From Niastella koreensis GR20-10 (GTDB lineage Bacteria; Bacteroidota; Bacteroidia; Chitinophagales; Chitinophagaceae): a DNA stretch of 64,000 bases. The position numbers and the translations under genes are program-made. Positions 8,349 through 17,357 of this stretch are shown here, piece after piece. Position 1 is the first letter of the stretch, and every line of letters starts with the position of its first letter. The stretch lies in contig NC_016609.1 of assembly GCF_000246855.1 (NCBI RefSeq), forward strand, positions 5,158,744 through 5,222,743, read 5' to 3'. The notes below the pieces were generated by a model. It ran no database searches and was not told the origin of the DNA. It saw only the letters and a program-made list of their open reading frames with translations.

Positions 8349-8482
8349 TTATGCCTGCAGTCGATGTCAAAAGCAGACAATGAGCTTCCGTTAGATTTTG
8401 CAGAGAATACCGTAATCGATGCTTATAGTGTTACTAACGGAAACTACATTGCCAGCTTTTACATCCCTCCCGATAAAACAGG
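8349..8482 (+). pseudogene. C-terminal fragment of a second propeller-like gene
   Basis: The plus frame reads LCLQSMSKADNELPLDF, AENTVIDAYSVTNGNY and SFYIPPDK, closely matching the intact gene at 6922-7971 (NLYLQSMLQADNEFPLDF and so on) over about 40 residues at both DNA and protein level. Neither the front nor the end of the gene is present. The homology stops near 8482, inside the 3' end of the convergent TlpA gene. It is a relic of a tandem duplication of the cassette. Confidence 0.85.
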
Positions 8483-9754
8483 ATCCCTGATGACCAGCAT
8501 TTTTACAGGCCGGTCTTTGTATGCAAGATTTAATCCGTATTGCTTCAATGTTTCGTTCAGGGCATCAATATCGTTCATTTGTGCACTTAATGAAACCGTA
8601 ACGTTATCAGTGATGCCGGTTTCATCCAGCACTATTTTATCCTGGTTGAAATGCCTGATCAGATCGAACAGATCGGCAAAAGGTTTATTTATTACAGAAC
8701 AGCCTCCGGTATTATACACTTTCTTAGGGATGGCGGACCTGTCAGCCTGCAGATGAATTTTTTTTCCTGCCGTTAACACCAAACACTTCTGGGTACGTAC
8801 TTCCATAAATGCATTTACCCCAAACATCCTTTTCAGGTCGTCCTGCATGATCTTCAAAAGATCGTTCGCTCTATCTTTAGGCACAGTAAGTTCATAACAG
8901 AATGTATTATCATTCCTCCATTCCTCGTAGTCGATACCCTTGGGTGCTATATATTTTTCAGGATGGGCAGACTCAACCACCAATCTACTATACGGTACCG
9001 CACCCGTTGAATCGCCAAACGCAATCATATATAAAGCACCGATCATGGCATTGGTGGCATGTACGGTTGTTCCAATGCCCTTCGGCGGAGGCAAATATCC
9101 CCCTTTCACACTTTTCAGGCATTTTGTGAGGGAAGAATTAAACACCACACTGTTGGTATCTATTTCATTGGCGATGGTTACCAGGTATTTTTTATTTTTA
9201 TAATCGGCAAATTCCGGTGTTTCCATTTGCCGTAAATGCAATTCCTTTTTATTAACGAATGCAGCAATATTTGCTTCTGTAAGCTGGGAGTCATCGGTGA
9301 TTGCTTTTATATACCCCTGGTCGTCTATCCAAACAAAGGTAGAAACCACTTTTATCTTAAAATACTCGTGCGCTTTCTTATCAATAGCACAGGGCAACCC
9401 CACCGGTTTGTTCATCTTCTTCCTGGCTTCATAAAAGTTACTGGTCCTTTCCAATCCACCAGTAGCTAACATAATTTGCAGAGAATCCCCAAATCGTTTT
9501 TGAAAATTTTCCAGCTTCGGAAAGTCCGCAATACAGGGTAAACAGCTGGTGCTCCAAAAATCAAGGATCACAGATTTACCTTTCCAGTCGGCCAAGGCTA
9601 CTTTTTCTTTTTTGTAATTGATAAGGGTATCAAATACAAAATTGGGGCACTTTTTATCAAGCGGGGAGGTATTGGCAACATATGTATTGACAGATTGGGC
9701 TGCAACCAAGTTTACCAATAAGATCAACCCTATTATTAAATGTAGTTTTTGCAT
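8459..9754 (-). CDS. TlpA-like thioredoxin with DUF3738 domain (TIGR03435-type), secreted
   Basis: A 431-residue periplasmic protein. A signal peptide (residues 1-19) precedes a TlpA/AhpC-type thioredoxin domain (about 30-165) with the active-site motif STSCLPC (Cys71, Cys74). Residues about 195-425 form the DUF3738 domain (TIGR03435) that is common in Chitinophagaceae. It is the last gene of the sigma/FecR/SusC/SusD locus, 62 bases after SusD, so a redox role at the outer-membrane uptake machinery is plausible but unproven. Oddity: the final eight residues (DPVLSGGM) are encoded antisense through the dead propeller fragment, so the original end of the gene has been replaced. Confidence 0.88.
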   Translation of the reverse strand: MQKLHLIIGLILLVNLVAAQSVNTYVANTSPLDKKCPNFVFDTLINYKKEKVALADWKGKSVILDFWSTSCLPCIADFPKLENFQKRFGDSLQIMLATGGLERTSNFYEARKKMNKPVGLPCAIDKKAHEYFKIKVVSTFVWIDDQGYIKAITDDSQLTEANIAAFVNKKELHLRQMETPEFADYKNKKYLVTIANEIDTNSVVFNSSLTKCLKSVKGGYLPPPKGIGTTVHATNAMIGALYMIAFGDSTGAVPYSRLVVESAHPEKYIAPKGIDYEEWRNDNTFCYELTVPKDRANDLLKIMQDDLKRMFGVNAFMEVRTQKCLVLTAGKKIHLQADRSAIPKKVYNTGGCSVINKPFADLFDLIRHFNQDKIVLDETGITDNVTVSLSAQMNDIDALNETLKQYGLNLAYKDRPVKMLVIRDPVLSGGM

Positions 9755-9816
9755 GCCATAAGGTTTACGTCATAGGTAATAAAAGAACGGGTACGGATTA
9801 TAAGCTCTGAATCAAT

Positions 9817-11202
9817 CTAACGATCGTTCTGCGTCATACCTGACATTGAAATAACATCAGGTGGTATGGGCAGGGTATATCTTGGGTCATTAGGGGGTAA
9901 AGTATATTGTTGACCGTTTAAATTCCTGGTTAAAGTAATATTGGCGCCTTCGCTGTTCAGTCGTCTCAGGTCAAGCCACCTCAATCCCCGGAAGGGGGTT
10001 TCCTTTCTTCTTTCCTGTAAAATGATCGCCAGCGCATCGGTGGGGTTGGCCGCAGTAAATGGAACAAAAGGAACTGTCGATTTCCAACGCGCAGCCATTA
10101 ATTTATTCAGATCATTCATGGCAGCCTGAACATTACCAGTACGGGCATAACATTCTGCCCGGGTAAGGTATACTTCATCCGTAGCAATACCACCAAATGC
10201 TTTGGTGGAAACCGTTGATACTAATGTTGCTCCGCCAGTATAGGTACCAATGAAATTGGGCAGGCCAGAAGTGTTTGGTTTATAAAACAAGGTCTTTCTG
10301 AGGTCGTTGTTATCATAACTTCGATACAGGGTTGAATCAACCAGACTATTTACGCCAAGGGTCTGTAAAGGATCATCCAACGTTGCCAGAAAAATAACTT
10401 CCTTATTTTGCGGGGGAATGGGATACATTATTCCGGCGGTCTTTACCGTATTATAGTCAAGCACCGAGTCATATAACTTCAAACAGGAATCTGCATACTG
10501 CAATGCATGGGAATAATCCTGCATTACCAGGTAAACCCTCGACAACATAGCAAAGGCTGCGGGTTTTGAAGGCCGGGTTTTATACAAAGGAATAACCGGC
10601 AGGTAATTCAGCGACCCCTGCAGGTCATTCAGGATCTGTTGATAGGTATCGTGCATCCCGGCCCGTACAGAAGTACCATTAGGATCAGAATCCAGGCGCA
10701 GCGGGATACCAGGATTATCGGGAAATGTTAAACTATAAGGTCTTGTATAGATCTGTGACACCCAAAAAAATGCTTCGCCCCGGTAATACAGTGCGCACCC
10801 TCTTGCATTATTATAATGCAGGATATCTCCGGTCGACTTCACATCATCGAGGCCATCCAATACAATATTTGCATAAAAAGCCTGGCGGTAAGGGTTATTC
10901 CAGTTTTGTGGATCAGAAAGTGTAGCATTATAAATATCAGTCTCCCAGGTATAAGCGTTTTTAAAAGTTGTATTCCAGGTATTCCAGGTATTATAGGAAA
11001 GATAATAATTATCGGCACTTATCTCACCCATTGAAGGGCGTGCATCATTCATGATGGCCGAATTATCCAATAGAGCCTGGTACTTATCTATAGTATTGGG
11101 AACATCCAATGATTTATTGGATCGAATTTCCAGCCAGTCTTTTTTACAGGAAACAGCAATCACACTCACAAAAACAAACAGTAATATTTTATAAAGATTC
11201 AT
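9817..11202 (-). CDS. SusD/RagB-family outer-membrane lipoprotein
   Basis: A 461-residue nutrient-binding lipoprotein that forms the lid of the SusC channel. The start at 11202 gives the signal peptide MNLYKILLFVFVSVIAVSC with lipidated Cys; the upstream in-frame extension to 11250 spoils it. The N-terminus DWLEIRSNKSLDVPNTIDKY, the TPR-like helices in the middle and the C-terminal RRKETPFRGLRWLDLRRL motif are typical. It follows SusC with 51 bases between them. The ligand cannot be inferred, and no glycosidase lies in this locus. Confidence 0.94.
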   Translation of the reverse strand: MNLYKILLFVFVSVIAVSCKKDWLEIRSNKSLDVPNTIDKYQALLDNSAIMNDARPSMGEISADNYYLSYNTWNTWNTTFKNAYTWETDIYNATLSDPQNWNNPYRQAFYANIVLDGLDDVKSTGDILHYNNARGCALYYRGEAFFWVSQIYTRPYSLTFPDNPGIPLRLDSDPNGTSVRAGMHDTYQQILNDLQGSLNYLPVIPLYKTRPSKPAAFAMLSRVYLVMQDYSHALQYADSCLKLYDSVLDYNTVKTAGIMYPIPPQNKEVIFLATLDDPLQTLGVNSLVDSTLYRSYDNNDLRKTLFYKPNTSGLPNFIGTYTGGATLVSTVSTKAFGGIATDEVYLTRAECYARTGNVQAAMNDLNKLMAARWKSTVPFVPFTAANPTDALAIILQERRKETPFRGLRWLDLRRLNSEGANITLTRNLNGQQYTLPPNDPRYTLPIPPDVISMSGMTQNDR

Positions 11203-11253
11203 AGTATAATTTTTAGTGATTGAACAGGAACAGGTTGATCTGTTTTTCAATTA

Positions 11254-14200
11254 TTAAAAATCAAATTTGGCGCCCAGTGTTATACTGCGGGGTTGTGGCA
11301 ACACCGTAGCCAGGGTATAGGGAACCGCATCCGGATCGATACCGTAATTGTTGGCACGCCAAAGAATAGCCAAGTTGTGCATATTGCAATAAATATGCGC
11401 CGTTTGAAATGGCAGCCTGTGTAATTTCTCTTTTACAAGATCATAACTTAGTACAATATCCTGTAGCCGGATATGATCACCCTTTTCTACCAGTACGGCC
11501 GAATTTGCATAAAACCTGTAATCCCTGTTACTCATTGAACCGGGAACAGCGTCGGGAATGGATGGGATATTGGTTCGTTCTTCATCACCCGCCTTTTGCC
11601 ACCGGTTCACATAGTCCTTATTACCCATCCAATAATTCAAAAACTGTCCATAATCCATGGAAGCTCTTCTGAAGTAATAATTCAGTTTATAAGTGATATT
11701 TACCGACACAGAAAAGTTGTTCCAATAAAAGTCGTTGCGGAAAGCGCCTACTACCTGCGGATTAACCGGACCATTATACACCAGGTCAGCAGTAGTAGTT
11801 TTGGTGAGTAAAGCCGAATAATCTTTTGTTTTTTGACCATCCAAAATTCCCATAGGGTCGCCGTTGGTGGGATCCAAACCGCCCCAGGCGAAGCTGTAAA
11901 TACTGTAAGCCGGATGACCATTGAGCGGTGTCAATACAGATGCATCACCACTGCTTCCCGTTAAAATGCTGTAACCGGGAAGTATTTTTGAATAGTTTGT
12001 TACTTTATCAGTTGCATAACTGAATAAAAAGGAAGGGTCCCAACTGAATTGCCGGCCCGCGGCTACTCTACCATTCAGCTGCACATCAACACCATGCCCT
12101 TTAAGATCCGATACGTTACCTCTGAAGCTAGTAATACCGGTTGTAGGGTCCATGGCCACATCACCAATGAGATCGTCACCCTTTTTTGAAAAATATTCTA
12201 TGGTACCCGACAACACGTTTTTCTTCAAAGTAAAAAGAACAGCCAGGTTGGCCATACTTACTTTTTCCCAACGCAATTCAGGATTGGGAGGGTTTACCAC
12301 TGTTCCTGTTGTACTCTTGTTAGTTAAATCTGTACCATATCGCACTGTAGTATAGGCAGTAAGGTCTGTATTCACATTTCCATTATATCCATAGGTTGCC
12401 CTCACTGCTAACTGATCGAACAGACCGCTTTTGAAAAACTTTTCCCGTGAAATATTCCATTTAACACCGGTTGACCATAAGGGTACTATCCGTTGATTTG
12501 TTTTAACCCCGAAATAATTGGTATTATCGAAACGGCCGCTGGCTGAAAACACATAACGGTCGTCAAACGTGTAGGAGCCATTGGCATAATACGACATAAA
12601 CCTTTGTGTTAAGCCGGTTACAGTACGAATAGAAGGAACTGCGGCAAGCGTTGATTGCGGGTTGGTTGGATACTTGGTTACAAAATCAATCGGTTGGCTT
12701 ACGAGGGTTTCATTACTGTACCCATACAAACGGTTCTGATAACTTTGGGTTTCCAACTGCTTTACTTCAAAACCGGCAATAGCGCTCACCTTGTGCTTTT
12801 TTTGCCAGGTTTGGTTGAAGTTTGCCTGCGCCCGGCCCGTGTGGCCTTCCAGGTCATAGTTTGTTTGATCGAGAATATCGCCCAACGGAACAGGGTTTCT
12901 TACGACACCGGCAGCGGGATTAAAATAGGTGTTGATCAAATTCCGGGTGAAATAAGTGGCCTGACTCATGAGGTTGTTCTGTTTCTTCAATTGCTTTTCA
13001 TATTGATATTTTACTTCAATATTAAAGGCGGACGTGAACGTTTTTCTAATCTCTACATTCAGCCGGTTATAGCTTTGCTGGGCCACATTATTGGCCAGGT
13101 TCAATTCGTCTAATGGCCGGTATTGCCAGTCTAAAGCACCCTGGCTCTCTTTCAAGGCTTTGTAAGGATCCCGAAACCCGTATGGCACTGCCAATGCATT
13201 TCCGTTCTCATCGGCCATTTGTTCGTATGGATACGCCTTTTTTGCCAATACATCGGTGAAAGCGCTGATACCAGGGTTGTTATTTACAAACTTTGTGTTT
13301 GTATACATCAGGCTGGTATTGATATCCACATTTTTGAATGGAGTAAAACTATTGTTAGCGTTCACTGAAAACCGCTCGAAGCGATTTCCCACATAACTGC
13401 TTTTATCTTTATCATACCCCAATGTCAAAAAGTATTTCGATCTTTCGCCGCCCCCTGAAAGAGACAATGCATTTTGTACAATTACCTCATTTCTTAAAAA
13501 GTATTTCTCATATTGGTCTCTTGCATTGTTCTGTTTCATGGCTTCGATCTGCTGGTCAGCATCAGCGGCAGCGATCTGCCCATCGCGCTTCTTTATTAAT
13601 AATTCCACTACCGGTGTTAACGGTGATTTGGAAGCTGCGGCTTCCTGACCGGCATACCAGCCCCTTGCAAAAAAATCTTTTTCCAGGTCAATATAATCAG
13701 CAGATGACATCAATGGCAAATAACTCATATCTGGTTTGGCGCCAACGGTAACATTGGTATTGAAGTGTACCTGCGGAGCGTGATTGGCAGTCCCTTTTCT
13801 TGACGTGATGACGATAACACCATTGGCAGATCGTACGCCATAGATAGATGCAGCTGCTGCATCGCGCAAGATGGTAATAGATTCAATGGTATTGGGATTA
13901 ATATTGTTGAGATCTCCGTCGAAAGGAAAATTATCCAATACGATCAGCGGCTTATCATTGCCAAAGATGGTGCTCCGGCCCCGTACGGCAACAGTGGCCT
14001 GATCAGTTTTACTGTTCCGGTAAAATGCCACCCCACTCGCCACTCCCTCCAACCGTCCCAGTACATCCAGCGAAGTACCGCGGTTCAACAATTTATTATC
14101 AATCTGTACAAAAGAACCAGTGGCCCTTTCTTTGGGAATCTGCTGATAACCGGTATATACCGATACAGATACGCTGGCCATTTCACTTACTTCCAACGAA

Positions 14201-14859
14201 AGTTTTATAGACAAATCCGTCTTGCCATCTACATTTATGGTTTGGGTTTCAAAGCCGAGGTAAGAAACTTCCAGCACGGCATTTTCCCCTACTCCTCTTA
14301 AATCAAAAAATCCATCGGCATTGGTAACACCGCCAATGGCTGTACCTTTTACTTTTACATTGGCGCCGGCCAGCGGTTCACCTTTATGATTCAGCACCCT
14401 TCCTTTTACATCAACCGGCGGCGCTATTCCCTTTTCATTTGGTTTTTTATTATCGCCGGCCTCCCGGTTCTTGGAGATCACGATCGTTTTATTCTGGATC
14501 ATGTACCGGAGGGGCTGACCTTTCAACGCCTGCTCCAACGCTTCTTCCAAGGGTGCATTTTTCACATGTATGGTCACCTTGGTTGCGTCTTTTACAACAT
14601 CGGCCGGATACAGGAATAAATAGCCCGTTTGTTGTTTTATAGCAGTAAATACTTTTTCCAGCAATATGTTATCGCCTGAATAAGTAACCGTTTGGGAAAC
14701 TCCCGTTGCGTTTACGTTTAAAAAGACAATGGTCAATAGGATGGCAGTTAATTTCATAATACGTAAGGTCTGTTTACTTACGATCGATTTTAAATGGTTA
14801 ATGGGTTTGCCGGTCACCGTGCAAGCAATAAAATCCGGCAGGTAATTGCGAAATTGCAT
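11254..14859 (-). CDS. SusC/RagA-family TonB-linked outer-membrane transporter with STN domain
   Basis: A 1201-residue transporter. Residues 1-55 are a long leader with the hydrophobic segment MKLTAILLTIVFLNVNATG. The secretin/TonB STN domain follows (about 60-120, ILLEKVFTAIKQQTGYLF), which couples to a FecR anti-sigma factor. A carboxypeptidase-regulatory-like domain (about 148-228, VKGRVLNHKGEPLAGANV), the plug (about 235-360, with TILRDAAAASIYGVRSANGV) and a 22-strand barrel ending in ITLGAKFDF complete it. The STN domain together with the upstream sigma/FecR pair points to ligand-triggered autoregulation. Confidence 0.95.
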   Translation of the reverse strand: MQFRNYLPDFIACTVTGKPINHLKSIVSKQTLRIMKLTAILLTIVFLNVNATGVSQTVTYSGDNILLEKVFTAIKQQTGYLFLYPADVVKDATKVTIHVKNAPLEEALEQALKGQPLRYMIQNKTIVISKNREAGDNKKPNEKGIAPPVDVKGRVLNHKGEPLAGANVKVKGTAIGGVTNADGFFDLRGVGENAVLEVSYLGFETQTINVDGKTDLSIKLSLEVSEMASVSVSVYTGYQQIPKERATGSFVQIDNKLLNRGTSLDVLGRLEGVASGVAFYRNSKTDQATVAVRGRSTIFGNDKPLIVLDNFPFDGDLNNINPNTIESITILRDAAAASIYGVRSANGVIVITSRKGTANHAPQVHFNTNVTVGAKPDMSYLPLMSSADYIDLEKDFFARGWYAGQEAAASKSPLTPVVELLIKKRDGQIAAADADQQIEAMKQNNARDQYEKYFLRNEVIVQNALSLSGGGERSKYFLTLGYDKDKSSYVGNRFERFSVNANNSFTPFKNVDINTSLMYTNTKFVNNNPGISAFTDVLAKKAYPYEQMADENGNALAVPYGFRDPYKALKESQGALDWQYRPLDELNLANNVAQQSYNRLNVEIRKTFTSAFNIEVKYQYEKQLKKQNNLMSQATYFTRNLINTYFNPAAGVVRNPVPLGDILDQTNYDLEGHTGRAQANFNQTWQKKHKVSAIAGFEVKQLETQSYQNRLYGYSNETLVSQPIDFVTKYPTNPQSTLAAVPSIRTVTGLTQRFMSYYANGSYTFDDRYVFSASGRFDNTNYFGVKTNQRIVPLWSTGVKWNISREKFFKSGLFDQLAVRATYGYNGNVNTDLTAYTTVRYGTDLTNKSTTGTVVNPPNPELRWEKVSMANLAVLFTLKKNVLSGTIEYFSKKGDDLIGDVAMDPTTGITSFRGNVSDLKGHGVDVQLNGRVAAGRQFSWDPSFLFSYATDKVTNYSKILPGYSILTGSSGDASVLTPLNGHPAYSIYSFAWGGLDPTNGDPMGILDGQKTKDYSALLTKTTTADLVYNGPVNPQVVGAFRNDFYWNNFSVSVNITYKLNYYFRRASMDYGQFLNYWMGNKDYVNRWQKAGDEERTNIPSIPDAVPGSMSNRDYRFYANSAVLVEKGDHIRLQDIVLSYDLVKEKLHRLPFQTAHIYCNMHNLAILWRANNYGIDPDAVPYTLATVLPQPRSITLGAKFDF

Positions 14860-15065
14860 ACCTTAGTAATTGAAGGTTGAATAATAGGATTCTAATCGGT
14901 TTTGTTATCGACCTTTCTCAGCCGGTGTGTTTCGTGGACATACCGGCTTTCTTTTGTGGTCTTACATGATTAAGCATTCATAGGTGTATAATTTTAAATA
15001 TGGCTAAGCGGGTTTTTCAAATCGTTTTTACAGGGAAATATGCATAGGGGGAAAATAGAAATGAA

Positions 15066-16310
15066 CTATATAGGTTGCTTATCATTCTTATGGGAATCAT
15101 TGGGTGAGGCAGCCGGAACGATCAGTTTTCTTCCTTCCACCCGGAAATGCAAACCGGTCATGAAATCGAGGTTCTCAGCTACCTGCGGCAGCGTTAAATT
15201 CCGTTGCATTTCTCCACTTATTTTATCGGATGGCTTAACACCTTCATACACCACTTCAATGTCGTACCACTTTATTAACTGACGCATCACTACATCGATA
15301 TCTGCATCTTTAAAACTGAATATGCCATTCTTCCAGGCAATTACGGCGTCTGTCTGAACCGGGATTGGTTGGGATAGCTGGGATGACTGAGATACTGATG
15401 TTTGTTCTCCGGGCTTTAATAAAACTGATGCGGCATCTTTGGTAACTTTCACGCTCCCTTCTAATAAAGTTGCCTTCATCAGCGGTTCGTCATCATATGC
15501 ATTAATATTAAAGTGAGTTCCTAATACCTGTACGTCCATTGGACCCTTTTGGCCGGTTACATGAACGATGAATGGTTTGGCAGCATCGTGGGCTACTTCA
15601 AAATATACTTCGCCGGTTATTTCTACTTTTCTTTCGTTACCGGAAAATTCAACCGGGTACCGGATGGAGGCGCCGGCATTCAACCATGCTTTACTGCCAT
15701 CGGCCAGTACCATACTATAAGTTTGGGCATAGGCTGTAGTGAGGGTATTATATATTATTTCCTGGGCAGCTGTTTTGGACTGGTATTTCAGGGTGCCGTT
15801 CTCATTTACAACAACCGATCCGCCCTGTTGGGCCAGTTGACCGGCTTTGGCGCTATCCAGCAGGATTTTTTTGCCATCGGCCAGGGTAAGGGAAGCCATT
15901 CTTTGTGCAGGCCCGATCACCTTTGAAGCCACCTTCACATCCTCTTTTAGTCCGGCAGATTTATTCGGATTATTGTGCCATAAAAAATAAGCAGCAGACA
16001 GTATAACCAATACTGCTGCTGCTGAGGTTGCTACATCCCGAAATAACTTTCTCGGTCTTTTTATATCTACCTGCTTTCCATAATTCCTATTTAATTCTTC
16101 TTCAATTATAGCCCTGCCACCTGCTACATCAATGGCATGAATTTCTTTCAGTTTCTGAAGCTGGTAGGCATCATTTTTAAACTGCTCCACAAACCGGCGG
16201 TTTCCTTCGTCTGAAATATATTCCTCATACATTGTGCTTTCCGCTGAGGTAAGCTCTTCACCGGTAATTACTTTTATAATTATTCCATTGATGATGCTGT
16301 TGTCCTTCAT
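15066..16310 (-). CDS. FecR-family anti-sigma factor
   Basis: A 414-residue inner-membrane regulator. The cytoplasmic N-terminal part (about 90 residues) precedes one membrane helix (TSAAAVLVILSAAYFLW). The periplasmic FecR domain has the usual YSMVLADGSKAWLNAGASIR and VEITGEVYFEVAHD motifs, and a C-terminal DUF4974 domain (about residues 330-405) ends it. The ATG at 16310 (MKDNS) is preferred; an in-frame ATG at 16337 is possible. It lies between its sigma factor (196 bases upstream) and SusC (206 bases downstream), as in known FecI/FecR/SusC cascades. Confidence 0.93.
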   Translation of the reverse strand: MKDNSIINGIIIKVITGEELTSAESTMYEEYISDEGNRRFVEQFKNDAYQLQKLKEIHAIDVAGGRAIIEEELNRNYGKQVDIKRPRKLFRDVATSAAAVLVILSAAYFLWHNNPNKSAGLKEDVKVASKVIGPAQRMASLTLADGKKILLDSAKAGQLAQQGGSVVVNENGTLKYQSKTAAQEIIYNTLTTAYAQTYSMVLADGSKAWLNAGASIRYPVEFSGNERKVEITGEVYFEVAHDAAKPFIVHVTGQKGPMDVQVLGTHFNINAYDDEPLMKATLLEGSVKVTKDAASVLLKPGEQTSVSQSSQLSQPIPVQTDAVIAWKNGIFSFKDADIDVVMRQLIKWYDIEVVYEGVKPSDKISGEMQRNLTLPQVAENLDFMTGLHFRVEGRKLIVPAASPNDSHKNDKQPI

Positions 16311-16505
16311 TACACAATGTTTTATCAGGGTTATCAAAAGCTCCGGGCTATATGAATACGGATGAGTGAAAGTTTTGTACCAGTACCGTTGATAATTTTT
16401 ATACTTTTTTTGTGCGGATCTGTACTTTCGGGATGTGACATATTAAAACCAAAACGGCAACAAATTTCAAATCAGGGAATTAAAAAGTTATCTAGGGGAT
16501 TACCA

Positions 16506-17087
16506 CTAGGCAGCCATCATAAACAGAAGAGCAATAAAGATCAGGATCATTACCTGTTCAACCCCAAGGGTAAGCCTAAGCGCTTTCATGGCGGCGGCGT
16601 TGGTATTGCGGATGGTATTTTCTGAAAGGTTCAACATTTGCGCTACCTCCGTTCTGCTGAACCCATCCAAATAAGTGAGCTTGAAAACCTGCTGCATTCT
16701 GTCGGGCAACTGGTTTATGCGATCGTATAAAATCTGCACCAGCTCGGCTTCCTGGTATTTTTTTTCAATAACATTTTCGGTGATGTGTTCTTCCTTAACC
16801 AGGCGGTTCTCGATTTTTGCTTTCAGTTTATCTCTGCGTAAATAATCAATACATGCATTTTTTATAACGGTGTAGAAGTACACCTGCAGGTGAGTCATAT
16901 TGGAAAAATAGTTTTCCTGAGACCAAAGTTTAATAAACGATTCAGTCACGATATCCCTGGCTTCTTCCGTGTTGGCGATAAGGCTATTGGCAAACAGGAA
17001 CAATTTGCGATAAAGTTTATTATACACCTCATTAAACGCCTCAGGATCCTTCTCCAGGATTTTCTGCATAATTTGCTCATCTGTCAT
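16506..17087 (-). CDS. ECF-type sigma-70 factor of the SusC/SusD locus
   Basis: A 193-residue FecI-like sigma factor. Region 2 is around residues 20-90 (EAFNEVYNKLYRKLFLFA and the YFYTVIKNACIDYLRR segment), region 4 around 120-175 with the HTH SRTEVAQMLNLSENTIRNTN. The C-terminus is a hydrophobic tail (QVMILIFIALLFMMA). It heads the FecR, SusC, SusD, TlpA gene series and probably drives it. Confidence 0.94.
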   Translation of the reverse strand: MTDEQIMQKILEKDPEAFNEVYNKLYRKLFLFANSLIANTEEARDIVTESFIKLWSQENYFSNMTHLQVYFYTVIKNACIDYLRRDKLKAKIENRLVKEEHITENVIEKKYQEAELVQILYDRINQLPDRMQQVFKLTYLDGFSRTEVAQMLNLSENTIRNTNAAAMKALRLTLGVEQVMILIFIALLFMMAA

Positions 17088-17357
17088 ATTAGTGCTCTTT
17101 GGTTCGTCGTCAAAGGATAATAGATGAAACAGAGAAATACAGTTTGTACCGGCACCAAGTTATAAATACGGCACCTTTTGAGCAAATAAAATTAATTGCA
17201 CCTGCAATCAATTATAATTATCGCTTAATGATAGCGTTATTGTTATGTCAAAATATGCATGTGTGAAAAAAAGAATACATAAACCGTATTAGCAACACAT
17301 TCGTAATTGTCGTCTATGACGTTTGGGGAGTGAGTGCAGCATTTTTGATGCACAATA

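Noticed and set aside
12655-13113. 152-codon plus-strand frame
   Set aside because: Antisense inside the SusC gene without start signals or domain features.
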